A DNA stretch of 64,000 bases from Hortaea werneckii. Its lineage: Eukaryota; Ascomycota; Dothideomycetes; Mycosphaerellales; Teratosphaeriaceae. Where the stretch lies: positions 62,001 to 126,000 of the forward strand of contig JBAOKB010000126.1 in NCBI GenBank assembly GCA_037044905.1, written 5' to 3'. Positions 29,843 through 40,291 of the stretch are shown piece after piece. A program made the translations under genes and the position numbers. Position 1 is the first letter of the stretch. Every line of letters begins with the position of its first letter. The notes below the pieces were generated by a model, which saw only the letters and a program-made list of their open reading frames with translations, searched no databases and was not told the DNA's origin.

Positions 29843-32800
29843 ATTGGATCGGAAATATGTTCACGTGATGAGAGGGGGGAGGTTATCTGCTGTACCAGTG
29901 AAGCGACGATAAGTATATGGGCCACAATGCCTATGCTCGCGATTGACCGGCGAGGTGATGCTGCTCTGCTGCTGCTGCTGCTCGCCGCCGCTGCTCGGGG
30001 GAAGTGTGTATGAATCTTACCAGCAATTGGTTCGCCTGCTACGTCGCGTGCGATATCGCGACCTGTGACCGTGTTGCGGTGGTGGTGTTGTGATGTTCCT
30101 GCTCGGTTGCTTGCTTGCTTTGTCGGAGGTGGCTGGTCGGCGCGTGCTACGTGGGTGCGGGCAATGATGCAGTAAAGAATGTTACGGTAGTGTTGATTCC
30201 AAAGAGTGAATAGGAGGACTGAATGCTCCCGGTGGAATTGGTAATGGTAGGTGGGTGGGTGGGTGTAGAGAAGGTGATGCGTTCACAGCATGAATGTGAC
30301 GGTGGTGTTGTCGCAGCGCATGCACGGGGAGAAGAGAGAGTGAGGCGGTGTTGGGGGGGACAAAAGGAGTGAGGGACCAGGATACGTTCCTAATTTCGGC
30401 TCTAAACAGGGGTAGCGGCTAGACCCAACCCATCCTCACCTGCACCAGCCCTGCTCCCCACACGCACTGTCCACCCTGGAAATTGTTCCAATGCCGCCAT
30501 AATAAAGAGGGCGCCTCCCCTTCACCATCCGCTCTTTTGTCGTCTTTGTCGTCGGCGGTCATTGTCTTGGTTAATCCTCAATCATATCAACAGTAGCGCG
30601 GCATTGTGCTCCTTGTTGCGCAACCAGACAAAGACATTACATTGAACCCCATCTCACACAATCACCATCCCCCCCCGTGACTCGTAGCCCTGTCGAGGGC
30701 ACAGCGCGCTGCACCGTACACGCGCCGTGTCTGTCGGGCGCTCATTTGATATGGGTCGCTCCCATCTCCCCATCAAGCATCGCCCACCCATGTACACATA
30801 CGTCGGCGCTTGCGACGCCATGCCATAGGTCCAGTGCGTACATAATATTGCTTGACGCCGAGACACCACATCTCGCAGCAGATTCGTCCAACAGCATTTG
30901 CCATGACTTCTTCTTCCCACCCCGCCGCGTCGCCAACGACGCGTCCCTTGGGCAAAGAAGAAAAAGCGAGCAGCGTTAAAGTCACGGAGGTGAAGTCCCA
31001 AAGGAGCGAAGCTTCAAAGCAAAGTCCCCAGCTGGCGCCAAACTCTAAAACTTTCCGTGCTCGTGTGTGTGGTGTTCCTGCATTAGCTCCCCGAAACTTT
31101 ACGGCGGGCAAAACCCTGATGAGAGGAAACATTACTCGTCCTTTACATTCCAGAGGGAACAACCCAGAACAACAACAAACAAGCACGTCGTTCTTTTTTG
31201 CAAGGGAACGTGTTCATGTAGGGTGATATCATCGTGTGCCTTACTGAATCGAGCACGTGGACATTCATCGCGTTGGTGCGTGTAATCGATGGGGCACGAT
31301 GGCCCCAGAGAATCGCGATGTGCGCTCGGCAGCAGCCAAGGATGGCGAGACCTTCTTCCCCCATCGAGTAGTCCATCAGGTATAGCCCACCACGGCAACC
31401 CCCTCATCACCCATCACTGCCGCCCGGACTTGCCGCTCATCCCGTGGAAAGTCTAGTGTTGGCGCAACTCACCACTATAGACTTGGCCGACCAGCAGCAG
31501 ATCACGTAGGCTTGGTCTATCCACACAAGGTTCGGGAGATCTTCAGCTCCAAATGGTATGTATACAAGGCTTGTTCGAGAAGAGTACAGTAGCTACACAC
31601 ACGCCCATCTTCCCTATGCCAACAGAAACGCGCGCATATTCACACCTCTCTATTCACTCTTCTCTGCTGAGGAAAACTAAAAGCCGAATCGCAAGCCATT
31701 TCTCGTGAAAGAAAAGAGGGAAAAAAACGCCTCACGCGTCACCCATCCACGGACCTAATCTCACGTTTCTCCCGTTTCGCGCCGCCCCGTTAAATACCCG
31801 TGCTATGGTCCCCCAAGACACCGTTCTTACACTGCGTCGTTATGGCCAACAAAGTTATGCACGACTTTTGTGATTGCGCTACAGACATCGTCATAACAAC
31901 ATGGGTATGTACTGTGTGAGAGTCTGTGATGCTCTTGATCTCTCCGATTGAGAAGCCGGCAGAAATTGTGGACGTGGGACTCTCCCACCTACAGTAGGTC
32001 CTGCCCACACCTTGCGCTTAATCTGCTTTGCGTGAAAGGGTGATGGATCGGGGCTGTGATGAGCCGCTGATGATGGGCGCTTGTGTACTTTCAGGGGTCC
32101 TCTTTTGCTATATCACGACATGATGAGTCCACAACCACTTCGACTGGGTGTGACCTTGCCAAGATGTATACTTCTGTACAACTCCCTACGAACATGACTC
32201 GATTTTGCGCTGAGCGAGGAGATGTGCTCGTGGTACAAACGCTCGATATGCAGTAGGTGTATGCATGCAGCTAACACGAGCGGCTATGCATGCGGCAGAC
32301 CTGTACGCCATTTGCTCTTTCCCGGCGGTATCCACGTGAAATGCCTTGCCCGTGTTACACCTAGTGGGGAGGCTGGCCACGAGAGCTTGGGAGGTGTTAC
32401 TACTACTGCTGCTGTCAATCCTCTCTGCTCGCACGAACGAAAATTTCAGATGAAGGAGAGAAGTCCGCAGTAGAGTATCGAGCGGTCTCGTCAACTTCAC
32501 AGCCGAGAGATCTGAGGGAGAAGACAGGGTGGGCGTATTAGAAGAAATCAAGGGGGAAAACTAAGAAGTATAGGCGAGAGAAGTGGAGGGTGGGCAGGAA
32601 GAAAAGGAAAATGAAAATGAAAAAGGAAACACCAAATCCTACCATTCCCCAATCCCCCATCCCCGATCACGCATCGAGTCCCTTATCCTTAAACGCGCTT
32701 GATCCGCCCTCTCCCAATCATTCGGTGTTGGGACATCCTTACCCGAGCGCGACAGGAAAAGAAGGAAGAGAAATATTAAAAAGAGAGAAAAAGAAGGAAA

Positions 32801-33405
32801 GGGACGCCGTGTCCCAAGCGCCTCCCGAGCCATCTTTCCCTGTTCTCCCCCGGTTCTGGTTTGAGGTTAGACAGACAGACAGACAGACAGAGCAGCCAAG
32901 ACTAACACCTCTTACCCTTCCATCATTCTGACTTCTCTCTTCTTCTGTCTCCTACTCGGTAAGAAGTGACGGGGGTCCACCCTAGATACTACCACCCGCG
33001 TTATGACCAGAAGCAGAGTGAATAACATGTGAAGACCGGTCCTCTTTGAAAACAGAAGAGCGTCCCACATCCTATAATCTCGAATACGTGAAGGTGGGAA
33101 GGAAGCTACCGCATCACGTCTGTCCACCCAGCCACCCGTCCGCCTTTGCCTCTCAAGACATCCTCCCCTCCTGCAAGAAAGGAGAGAGAAAAAAGGCATG
33201 GATAACATCGTGGAAAGAGAAAACAACAAGATTTGATACAAGACGTAGGCCTTTTCTTCTATCCACCTCCTTCACCTCCTGCTGTTCCATCATCAGTACG
33301 ACCAGCATCTGCTACTTCTTACAATGCCATCTCCTCTCCCGCAATCACGTCCATTGCATGAGGGAAAATTCCGGATCTATAGGAGTTTGAAACTTTTGCT
33401 AGGGT
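29843..33405. other. Gene-free interval of 3.6 kb
   Basis: This is the longest non-coding stretch outside the retroelement block. The first few hundred bases (CTG repeats near 29963-29980, GGTG repeats near 30251-30264) are the SUN promoter and leader. TTAAATACC at 31791-31799 and GACA repeats at 32873-32889 are visible. Several frames of 100-137 codons occur, but they overlap on opposite strands and lack motifs. I found no tRNA or rRNA. An unrecognised non-coding RNA or a small multi-exon gene remains possible. Confidence 0.5.
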
Positions 33406-34389
33406 TTACTCCTCCTCGTCGGCGAACTCGGCACGGCCTTGCTTCGAGTTGAGGTATTCGTTCCTATTTTCCGCAGAGGGGGAAGTAGGTTAGCCTTTTG
33501 ATTTCCAACGTTTGACTTTCTCTTTTCTGCTTCCGCTTTTGGGCTCGGCGCCTCTCTTTCTGGCTTTGTGCGGCGTGAGAGAAATGGGGAGTGGTTGGAT
33601 GCATGTCAGGCCTGGTCATGCGAATGTGCCCTCCTAATAGACCGAATCCAACCCCCTCCTTCCTGTCCCATCTGTGCAGTTCCCCATTGGACCTGTATCC
33701 TCTTTCGCACGCGCATAACGCCCCGTCGCTCTTTCCTCTTCTCCATCCTCCTCTCCCGACCCAAACCCTCCCAGTCTGCCCTCCCTTCCCTTCCCATTTC
33801 TCCCGCTTCCAAGAGCCGGAAAAAACCCCCCAGATCTGTCTACCTCAAACCCCGAAAAGACAGAAAGCTAGAAAAATGAGAACTCACCTCTCAATCGCCC
33901 ACTGCATCGTCTCGTACGCAATCAGCAGCGGCAGACCCCAGTACAGGATCTGGTGGCGGGTGCGCCGGAAGGTGTTGAAGACGGCGGCGTTGAAGGTCCC
34001 CGCCAGCGGGTTCTGGCGGTTCTGCGCGAGGCCGTAGGTGACGATGCCCTTTTGGGGGAGGGAGCCTGAAGGGTGAAAGGGTGTGTGGTTAGTTTGTGAA
34101 GGGGAGGGAGGGGGTGGAGGGTGTGAGTGGAGGGGATTGGTGGTGGTGGTGGTGGTGGACGGAGATTTACCGAATGCGCCCCAGGGTCCCATGTACCTGT
34201 GTGGAAGAATGGGATGTTAGCCGGGGGGAGTTTCGCCATGGGGTTTGCGAGGGGGGTGGAGTGCTTGGAGTGTCGTATGGGTTTCCTCGCGGACTGCCGG
34301 TGGATGGCGATGCGGATTCGGAGGATGGGCACTCACTGTCCTGGCTTCTTCTCGCCGCCGCCGGCGCGGAGGATCTGAGACGGTCTCAT
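33406..34389 (-). CDS. QCR8: Cytochrome bc1 complex subunit 8 (QCR8)
   Basis: Small membrane subunit of respiratory complex III in the inner mitochondrial membrane, next to cytochrome b. Four exons (34389-34337, 34196-34171, 34065-33888, 33463-33406) give 104 aa, the family's usual size, with phase kept throughout. Exon 2 is only 26 nt and encodes most of YMGPWGAFG. The rest shows the family hallmarks QKGIVTYGLAQNRQNPL, FNTFRRTRHQILYWGLPLLI (the transmembrane part) and ERNEYLNSKQGRAEF at the end. The last intron, 33887-33464, is 424 nt, long for this genome, while the first two are 140 and 105 nt. The gene is divergent from prohibitin 1, with 444 bp between start codons. Confidence 0.93.
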
Positions 34390-34833
34390 GTTGGATAGAT
34401 AGGTATTCGGGAGGGCGGTGGAGGTGGTGTGGTGTTCCTGGTATCGCAACACGTGATGCTGGAGGTGGTGAGGATGTCGCGCTCGGTCTCTCTCTCCGCT
34501 GGTCAGCACGAATCCAGCGAATGCCTGAGGTCCCCAAGTCCAAGCAGAGCGGGAGACGGATGAGAGTGCCCGAAAGTGGTGGGACGGCGAAAGGATGACG
34601 CTCAGGCTCAGGCTCAGGCTCAGCGGGCGAGGCGACGGGACGGAGATCGGAGGTCTTGGCATCTGGAGCTCTGGCGCCGGGCTGGAGGACATCATCACTC
34701 GCAGCTGCTCCATCTGAGAGTGGAGTGTAGTGAGAGTGAGAGTTGTAGATTGAGCAGTCGCCGCAACACCACCCACTCGGTCTCACCTTACTACCTACCG
34801 CATACGAGCTCCCTTCCTCCCTCCTCATCCAAG
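34390..34833. promoter_or_regulatory. Bidirectional promoter between QCR8 and PHB1
   Basis: Head-to-head start codons of two mitochondrial-protein genes lie 444 bp apart. Four tandem GCTCAG-type hexamers occur near 34597-34622. No specific factor site is claimed. Confidence 0.55.
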
Positions 34834-35801
34834 ATGGCCGCCCAGGCGCTCAATCAGATCTACCGTTTCGCCATCCCCACCGCCGTCGCCTTCTCCGTCG
34901 CCTCCGCCTCCATCTACGATGTCCGTGGTGGCCAGCGCGCCGTCATCTTCGACCGTCTGAACGGTGTCAAGGACGGCGTCGTCAATGAAGGCACCCACTT
35001 CCTCGTCCCATGGCTGCAGCGCGCCATCATGTACGATGTCCGGACCAAGCCCCGTAACATCAGCACCACTACCGGCAGTAAGGACTTGCAGATGGTTAGC
35101 TTGACGCTGAGAGTACTCCACCGGCCTGAAGTGGGCATGCTGCCTAAGATCTACCAGGTATGTCGTATCCATATCCACATCTACTTGTCTTCTATAGCTA
35201 TAGCCCTACACTCCACATACTCGCGCATCGTACAACCCCAGTCCCCTGCTCAGCCAATACTAACACCCCACTCCAGTCCCTCGGTCAAGACTACGACGAG
35301 CGAGTCCTCCCCTCCATCGGCAACGAAGTCCTCAAATCCGTCATCGCGCAATTCGACGCCGCCGAACTGATCACGCAACGTGAAGCCGTCTCACACAAGA
35401 TCCGGGCCGACCTGCTGAAACGCGCGACGGACTTCAACATCGCGCTCGAAGACGTCAGCATCACGCACATGACGTTCGGACGCGAATTCACCAAGGCGGT
35501 CGAGGAGAAGCAGATTGCGCAGCAGGAGGCCGAGCGCGCCCGGTTCATTGTCGAGAAGGCCGAGCAGGAACGCCAGGCTAATGTCATTCGAGCCGAGGGG
35601 GAGAGTGAGGCGGCCGATGTTATTTCAAAGGCCGTGGCGAAGAGCGGTGATGGCATGATCCAGATCCGGCGGATCGAGACTCAGAAGGATGTCGCGCAGA
35701 TGCTGGCCAATAACCCTAACGTCACGTACTTGCCCGGTGGGAGCGGGAACGGCGCGGGGAACGAAGGGAAGGGGAATTTCTTGCTGGGGCTGAGGTCGTA
35801 A
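34834..35801 (+). CDS. PHB1: Prohibitin 1
   Basis: SPFH-domain subunit of the ring-shaped prohibitin complex of the mitochondrial inner membrane, which stabilises newly made respiratory subunits and regulates the m-AAA protease. Exon 1 is 34834-35157. The intron at 35158-35276 (119 nt, GTATGT...CCAG) is in phase 0, and exon 2 runs to 35801, giving 282 aa. Features are the N-terminal membrane anchor (FAIPTAVAFSVASASIY), GGQRAVIFDRLNGV, GTHFLVPW, YDVRTKPRNI, RVLPSIGNEVLKSVIAQFDA and the coiled coil VEEKQIAQQEAERARF. The tail is Gly/Asn-rich (LPGGSGNGAG...). The protein is complete and shows no unusual residues. Confidence 0.95.
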
Positions 35802-36700
35802 GGGAAGGGAGATTTCGCAACGGGAAGGTCTCGAAGTTTGATTTGAGGAGTAGGGAAAACGGAAAAGCAGCGTGAGGCGAACCATTCCCCTCTCTCCCTC
35901 TCTATCGCATGTATATGTGAAGATGTATTTTATCCTCTTTTTTTTTTTTTTTAAAATTCCCAGGGCGCTTGAGGTGCTTGAGGTGCGATGGATCCGGTGG
36001 CGGACGTAAGGACCGAGGCGACGAAACAAAATGAGGAATTTCTTTACCTGCTTGTATTGCGTAGCATAGCATGGATCTGGCGATCGAAGGAAGGAACGAA
36101 GGAGGAAGCGAGGAGGCTTGCAGGTTGATCGAGGGCTTCTTCTTTAGTGTTGAGTGTATGTATGAATCCGAACTCTCTATCTCTTACCAATCAGCAGGGA
36201 AGTCTTGACATCTACTTTCCGCTTGTGGCACACGGAGAAAGCCAGTGAGAATGGAAGTTTATATGTTTCAGAGTCCGTTTGATAGAATGGTTCTGATCTC
36301 ATGCAACACCTATCTCTTTTGTACGACTGTAGGCCAGACAGAGGAGGTATAAATCGTTTGCTGGAGCTTTACAGGGACATCATGATCTTTGTGGTAATAT
36401 CACAAGGAGACTACTTCTGAAAATTGACAAGCTGCATCTAGTGCGGAGAAGAGAAGCGGACTCTTGCAATTTAAACCCCCCGTATGAAAAATGCATGTCC
36501 ATAAAGAAAGGAAGCGCATGAACATTGATAGTTCAAGCGTGGCTAACGCGCTCCTGCACGCAAACTAGCGCCCTTACCCATTTCAGCCAATCACAGCCCA
36601 TTCTTTCTCGCTCGGCTTCCCCAGCTTCAACTTCAATGCGCGCAACCCTCCGACCTCAGTCCCTGCTACCACCTGTAAAAGTACACATCATATAACGGCC
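35802..36700. other. Intergenic region, 899 bp, no gene seen
   Basis: 3' region of PHB1, with a T-rich run near 35938-35952, and the promoter of NDUFB7. No supported gene. Confidence 0.5.
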
Positions 36701-37366
36701 ATGGACTCAGTAAAGGATGCCGTGGGAATGGGCGACAATGGCCCTAAGACCCGTACGTTACGACCCCTTCATCATCTATCCACCACCCTTCCGATCTCTC
36801 AGGCGGGGAAGGACGTCAAGGCTCGCTCCTCCCCTCCTCTGGACAGTCCGCCGGGCCTGAGAACAAGCGCAAGAGGCAGAGCAAGAAGACACGGCGAGCA
36901 TGATAGGGAGAGGAAGCATGCTAACGGGTTGTCTTGTTGGGACGGCATACAGAAGCAACGCGAGCCGAGATGAGCGCGGCCAAACTCCCGCTCGCCTACC
37001 GCGACCAGTGCGCCCACCTGCTCATCCCCCTCAACAAGTGCCGATACGACAACTACTACCTGCCGTGGAGGTGCAGTGTACGTTCACTCCTTTTCTTCCC
37101 CGTCGTCCCATCACCCACCAACTCCCTCGTTCCCCCAAAGCACGAATTGGATATGCTGTGTGAAGCGAATCTAGAACGAAATGGAGGAAAAAATCACACA
37201 AAAGGAAGAGATGGTCGGGAGACATGGAGAAACTAACATGACATTCTTTCCTTTGATATAGGACGAGAGACACGGCTACGAGAAGTGCCAGTACGAGGAG
37301 TTCAAGCAGCGCGTGAAGAAGATGGACGAGATCCGGGCGGAGAAGGAGGGGGCGCGGAGCAATTAG
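36701..37366 (+). CDS. NADH dehydrogenase (complex I) subunit NDUFB7/B18
   Basis: Accessory subunit of mitochondrial complex I on the intermembrane-space side. Three exons (36701-36752, 36953-37077, 37262-37366) give a 93-aa protein. The introns are 200 nt (GTACGT, GCTAACG branch, CAG) and 184 nt. The assembled protein has the twin CX9C fold of the family: CAHLLIPLNKC in exon 2, and a second CX9C split by the second intron (C at the end of WRC, then DERHGYEKC). EFKQRVKKMDEIRAEKEG closes the protein, as in other fungal B18 subunits. The two short outer exons are easily missed; only the splice pattern and the cysteine spacing support them. Mia40-dependent import is expected from the CX9C motifs. 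Confidence 0.92.
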
Positions 37367-37734
37367 AAGCCGGACTTTTGAGGCATGAGAGGAAGGGGGA
37401 GTTGTTTTTTTTTTTTTTCACGAATATGTCATAGTAGAAGAAAAAAAAAAGAAAAGGATATGGTATCGAGAAGAGAATGGCTTGTCCCCTCTTTTTTCCT
37501 GCTTCTTTTTGTAACAGAGTTTCCGCACAAGTATCTCCAACCAATATCTGCGGGTACAGATGGTTGGTCGCGCATGCCTTCAGAGCACCGGATCTCACCC
37601 TCCCCCGCCTTCCGACCCTGAGACTTAGGAAGGGGGTAGGTCTCGCTGATAATCGACTTCGATGGTAAGTCCTTTACCTCACGTGATGCTGATCCTCCAC
37701 CAGGCCCCCACCCGCCATCATCTTCGCTAGCAAT
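37367..37734. other. Convergent 3' intergenic region, 368 bp
   Basis: Contains a T-run near 37407-37418 and an A-run near 37441-37450. No gene. Confidence 0.5.
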
Positions 37735-39930
37735 CTACATCTCTACTCCCACCTGCTCATCACGCGCTCCACGCGCATCTCCTTCCGCATCTACTTCCCC
37801 CGTCGACTCCGCAGCCGAAGCAGCTGGACCCTGGTCCTTGATCTCCTCCCCAGCCCTATTCACCACTTCGCCATCCGCGGAGACAGCCTCCTGCTGCTGC
37901 TTCTTCCCCGACGGACCTTCGGTGCTGAAACCATCTTCCTCGCTCCCGGAGACAATTTTGCGCTTGCCTAGGATCGAAGTCCCGAGGTTGAGTGGAGCGG
38001 GCTGTTGCGCAGAGGAGTCCGGTGGCGGGTTTGGGAGCTTTGTTAGCTGGTCTTGAGCGGCGAGGGCGGCTTGTGTGTGGTCGAACGATTGGGTCTCGGT
38101 CTCTGCGATTGTGCTAGGTGGTTGGGTCGTGGGCTCTTTGTTGGGAGGTTGGGTGTTGGTGTCTTTCTCCGGGGAAAGAGGAAAGTCGGACGTCTGCGTA
38201 GGAGTAGCGCCAGTGTCTCCGTCTTGCACAGGAGCCACAGGTCCTTCGATGTTGAAGTCGAAATTCCCGTCGTCCCCGTCGTCTTGTGTGTTACCGAAAG
38301 GATAGCCGGTTTCCGGATTGTCGAAGATCTCAGTCAGACTGTCGCCCGAGTCTCGAGGAGCTGCCTCACCGTCGCCATTGATATCACCGGCAGCGTCGAG
38401 CGCGCCGGACATGAGGTGGTCGAAGCCAGTATATCCGTTCGACACGCCGTAGATGAAGTCGCCACCCGCGCCGTCGGCCTGATCATCGCTCGGCCCAGGA
38501 CCAAAGGCTTCCGCACCACTCATCCACAATTCGATATCCTCCGCGCCTTTGCCTTTCGCTTGCTCTTCAACCGGCGGTCCGATTTCCGGGAAGACTTTCT
38601 TCTCCTTCGCCGGCAGCACGCCGCGAGGTCCATAGAGCGGAGGGTGGTAAGTGAAAGGCCTCTTAGCAAAATCTTCCTCCCCTAAAGCCCGAAAAGCTGC
38701 CAGAAAAGCTGCACCGTCCCCCGGAACCGATACGCTCCTTCCACTGCCATTGTTTGCCGGATTTCCTTCACGCCGGGCACGATCTCGCTTCGCCCGCTCC
38801 ACAGCAAAGGCGACCCGGTCATCCCACTCCACTTGCGTCTTCTCCTTGAACAACTTCTTAAACACCCGCATCGCGGTGCCGAAGTTACTTCCCTTGGCCA
38901 GGAGGACATTGTTGCTGGGTAGAAGCCCGGTGCCCGCGAAGTGCGCGTTCACGGCGTAGTTCTGCGGGGCGATGTTGGATTCGTAGATCTTTAGCTGAGC
39001 GTGTGAGTAAGTATACTTGTGCGGAGAAAATGTGCAGGCTGTGGGGGGAGATTGCGGTGAAACGAGTATTGTGGAGACTTACTGTTAGAGCATAGCGCTC
39101 GTTCCGGTTGTGCTTGGTGTCGACTTTGGTGATGCAGACGTCGAACTTGAAGCCGGTGGCGTCCATGTAGACGTGGTAATCATCTGTCCCCGACACAAAA
39201 TCAGCACCAATCCCTCGATCCTGGAAGAAAGCACCAGCCATTCTGAACTTGCACTCGACTTACCACTGAAAACCGCATTCCGAGCCTTCTTCGCTGCCTT
39301 CCTCGCAATAGCCGCCTGTTCTTTTACCTGTTGCCTGTCAAGCTCCTCTTGGACCTTTCTCCTCATCTCCTCCTTCCTCTTCACCTGAGCCTGCCTCTCC
39401 AACTCCGCCCGGTCCTCCTCTCCCAGAAACGGATCCGTAGCATCCTGCAAAACCTCCGCCATCATACTCTGCTGCGCCCCTGCGCCCCCACCTCCCTTCC
39501 CAGCCATCCCCCTATCCAACTCCCGCTCAGCCCTCTCAACGATCTTCTCCATCCTCGCCTCCTGCGCCTCCCGCGCCTTCGCAAGCTTCACCCACGAGTA
39601 CGCCGCGTCCGAACTGGGCTTATGCGCCGCGAACAGCGCATCCCGTAACCAATCCGGACTGACGAACTTCACAGGCCTGCGACCACTGCCGCTCTGTTCA
39701 ATCTTCTCGTTCGCGGCGAGCGCGGCTTGGATGAGGACGGGTTTGCTGTGCCAGACGGCTTCGGAGCACACGATGTGCGTCGTTTCGCCTTCGAGGAATT
39801 TGGTGCTGGTTTGGCCGTGGGCTTGGGTGATCCAGCGGGTGATTTTTTCCGGGGTCCAGTCTTTGGCTTCTTTTGGGGGGAAGAGGGGGTGGATGAGTGT
39901 TATGTTGGTTCCCTTGAAGAAGCCGCCCAT
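37735..39930 (-). CDS. BRCT and WGR domain nuclear protein without PARP catalytic domain
   Basis: Probable nuclear DNA-damage or chromatin protein. Three exons (39930-39264, 39183-39083, 38994-37735) with introns of 80 and 88 nt give 675 aa with continuous phase. Residues 1-110 form a BRCT domain (FKGTNITLIHP, ITRWITQAHGQTS, THIVCSE, VKFVSPDWLRDAL). A charged coiled coil (about 120-220) follows. Residues 225-330 look like a WGR domain: DDYHVYMDATGFKFDVCITKV, NRNERYALTLKIYES, GSNFGTAMRVFKKLFKEKT, VEWDDR. The C-terminal half is acidic and Pro/Gln/Ser-rich, probably disordered, ending with KRKI-type basic patches. Fungal PARPs combine BRCT, WGR, regulatory and catalytic domains; here the last two are absent. 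The function is inferred from the domains only. Confidence 0.82.
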
Positions 39931-40291
39931 TTTTGGTGGTTGAGGGGGTTGTGGTGGGTGGGTTGGGGGGGATTTGATCGAGGTAATGGGAGGTCGGTCC
40001 GACGATAGGGCTTGAGTCTTAATGAGCTCCGAAGGTAAAGATGGTAATGCTGTTGTGGGTTTGTAGAATGTTAAAGGTAGCAGAAGGAAAAGGCCAGACG
40101 TGAGTGAAGGGCTACTTATAGTTAGCAGCCGAGTGAAGCACGCTTGTGCTGCAGTGTGAGATTTAATTCATGAGACTGATTGGTCAGAAACAACATCCTC
40201 GTGCAAACGAGACTTCACTTTTTTTAGTTCGCTGACACGTGATAAGCGGCCGCAGTGACACAAGCGATTTTCGTAACCCCTCGAACTACTT
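39931..40291. other. Intergenic region, 361 bp
   Basis: Promoter of the BRCT-WGR gene and 3' end of trpC. Nothing else is recognised. Confidence 0.5.

Noticed and set aside
29843..33405. Several frames of 100-137 codons on both strands
   Set aside because: They overlap one another on opposite strands, lack motifs and splice continuity, and have low-complexity composition.
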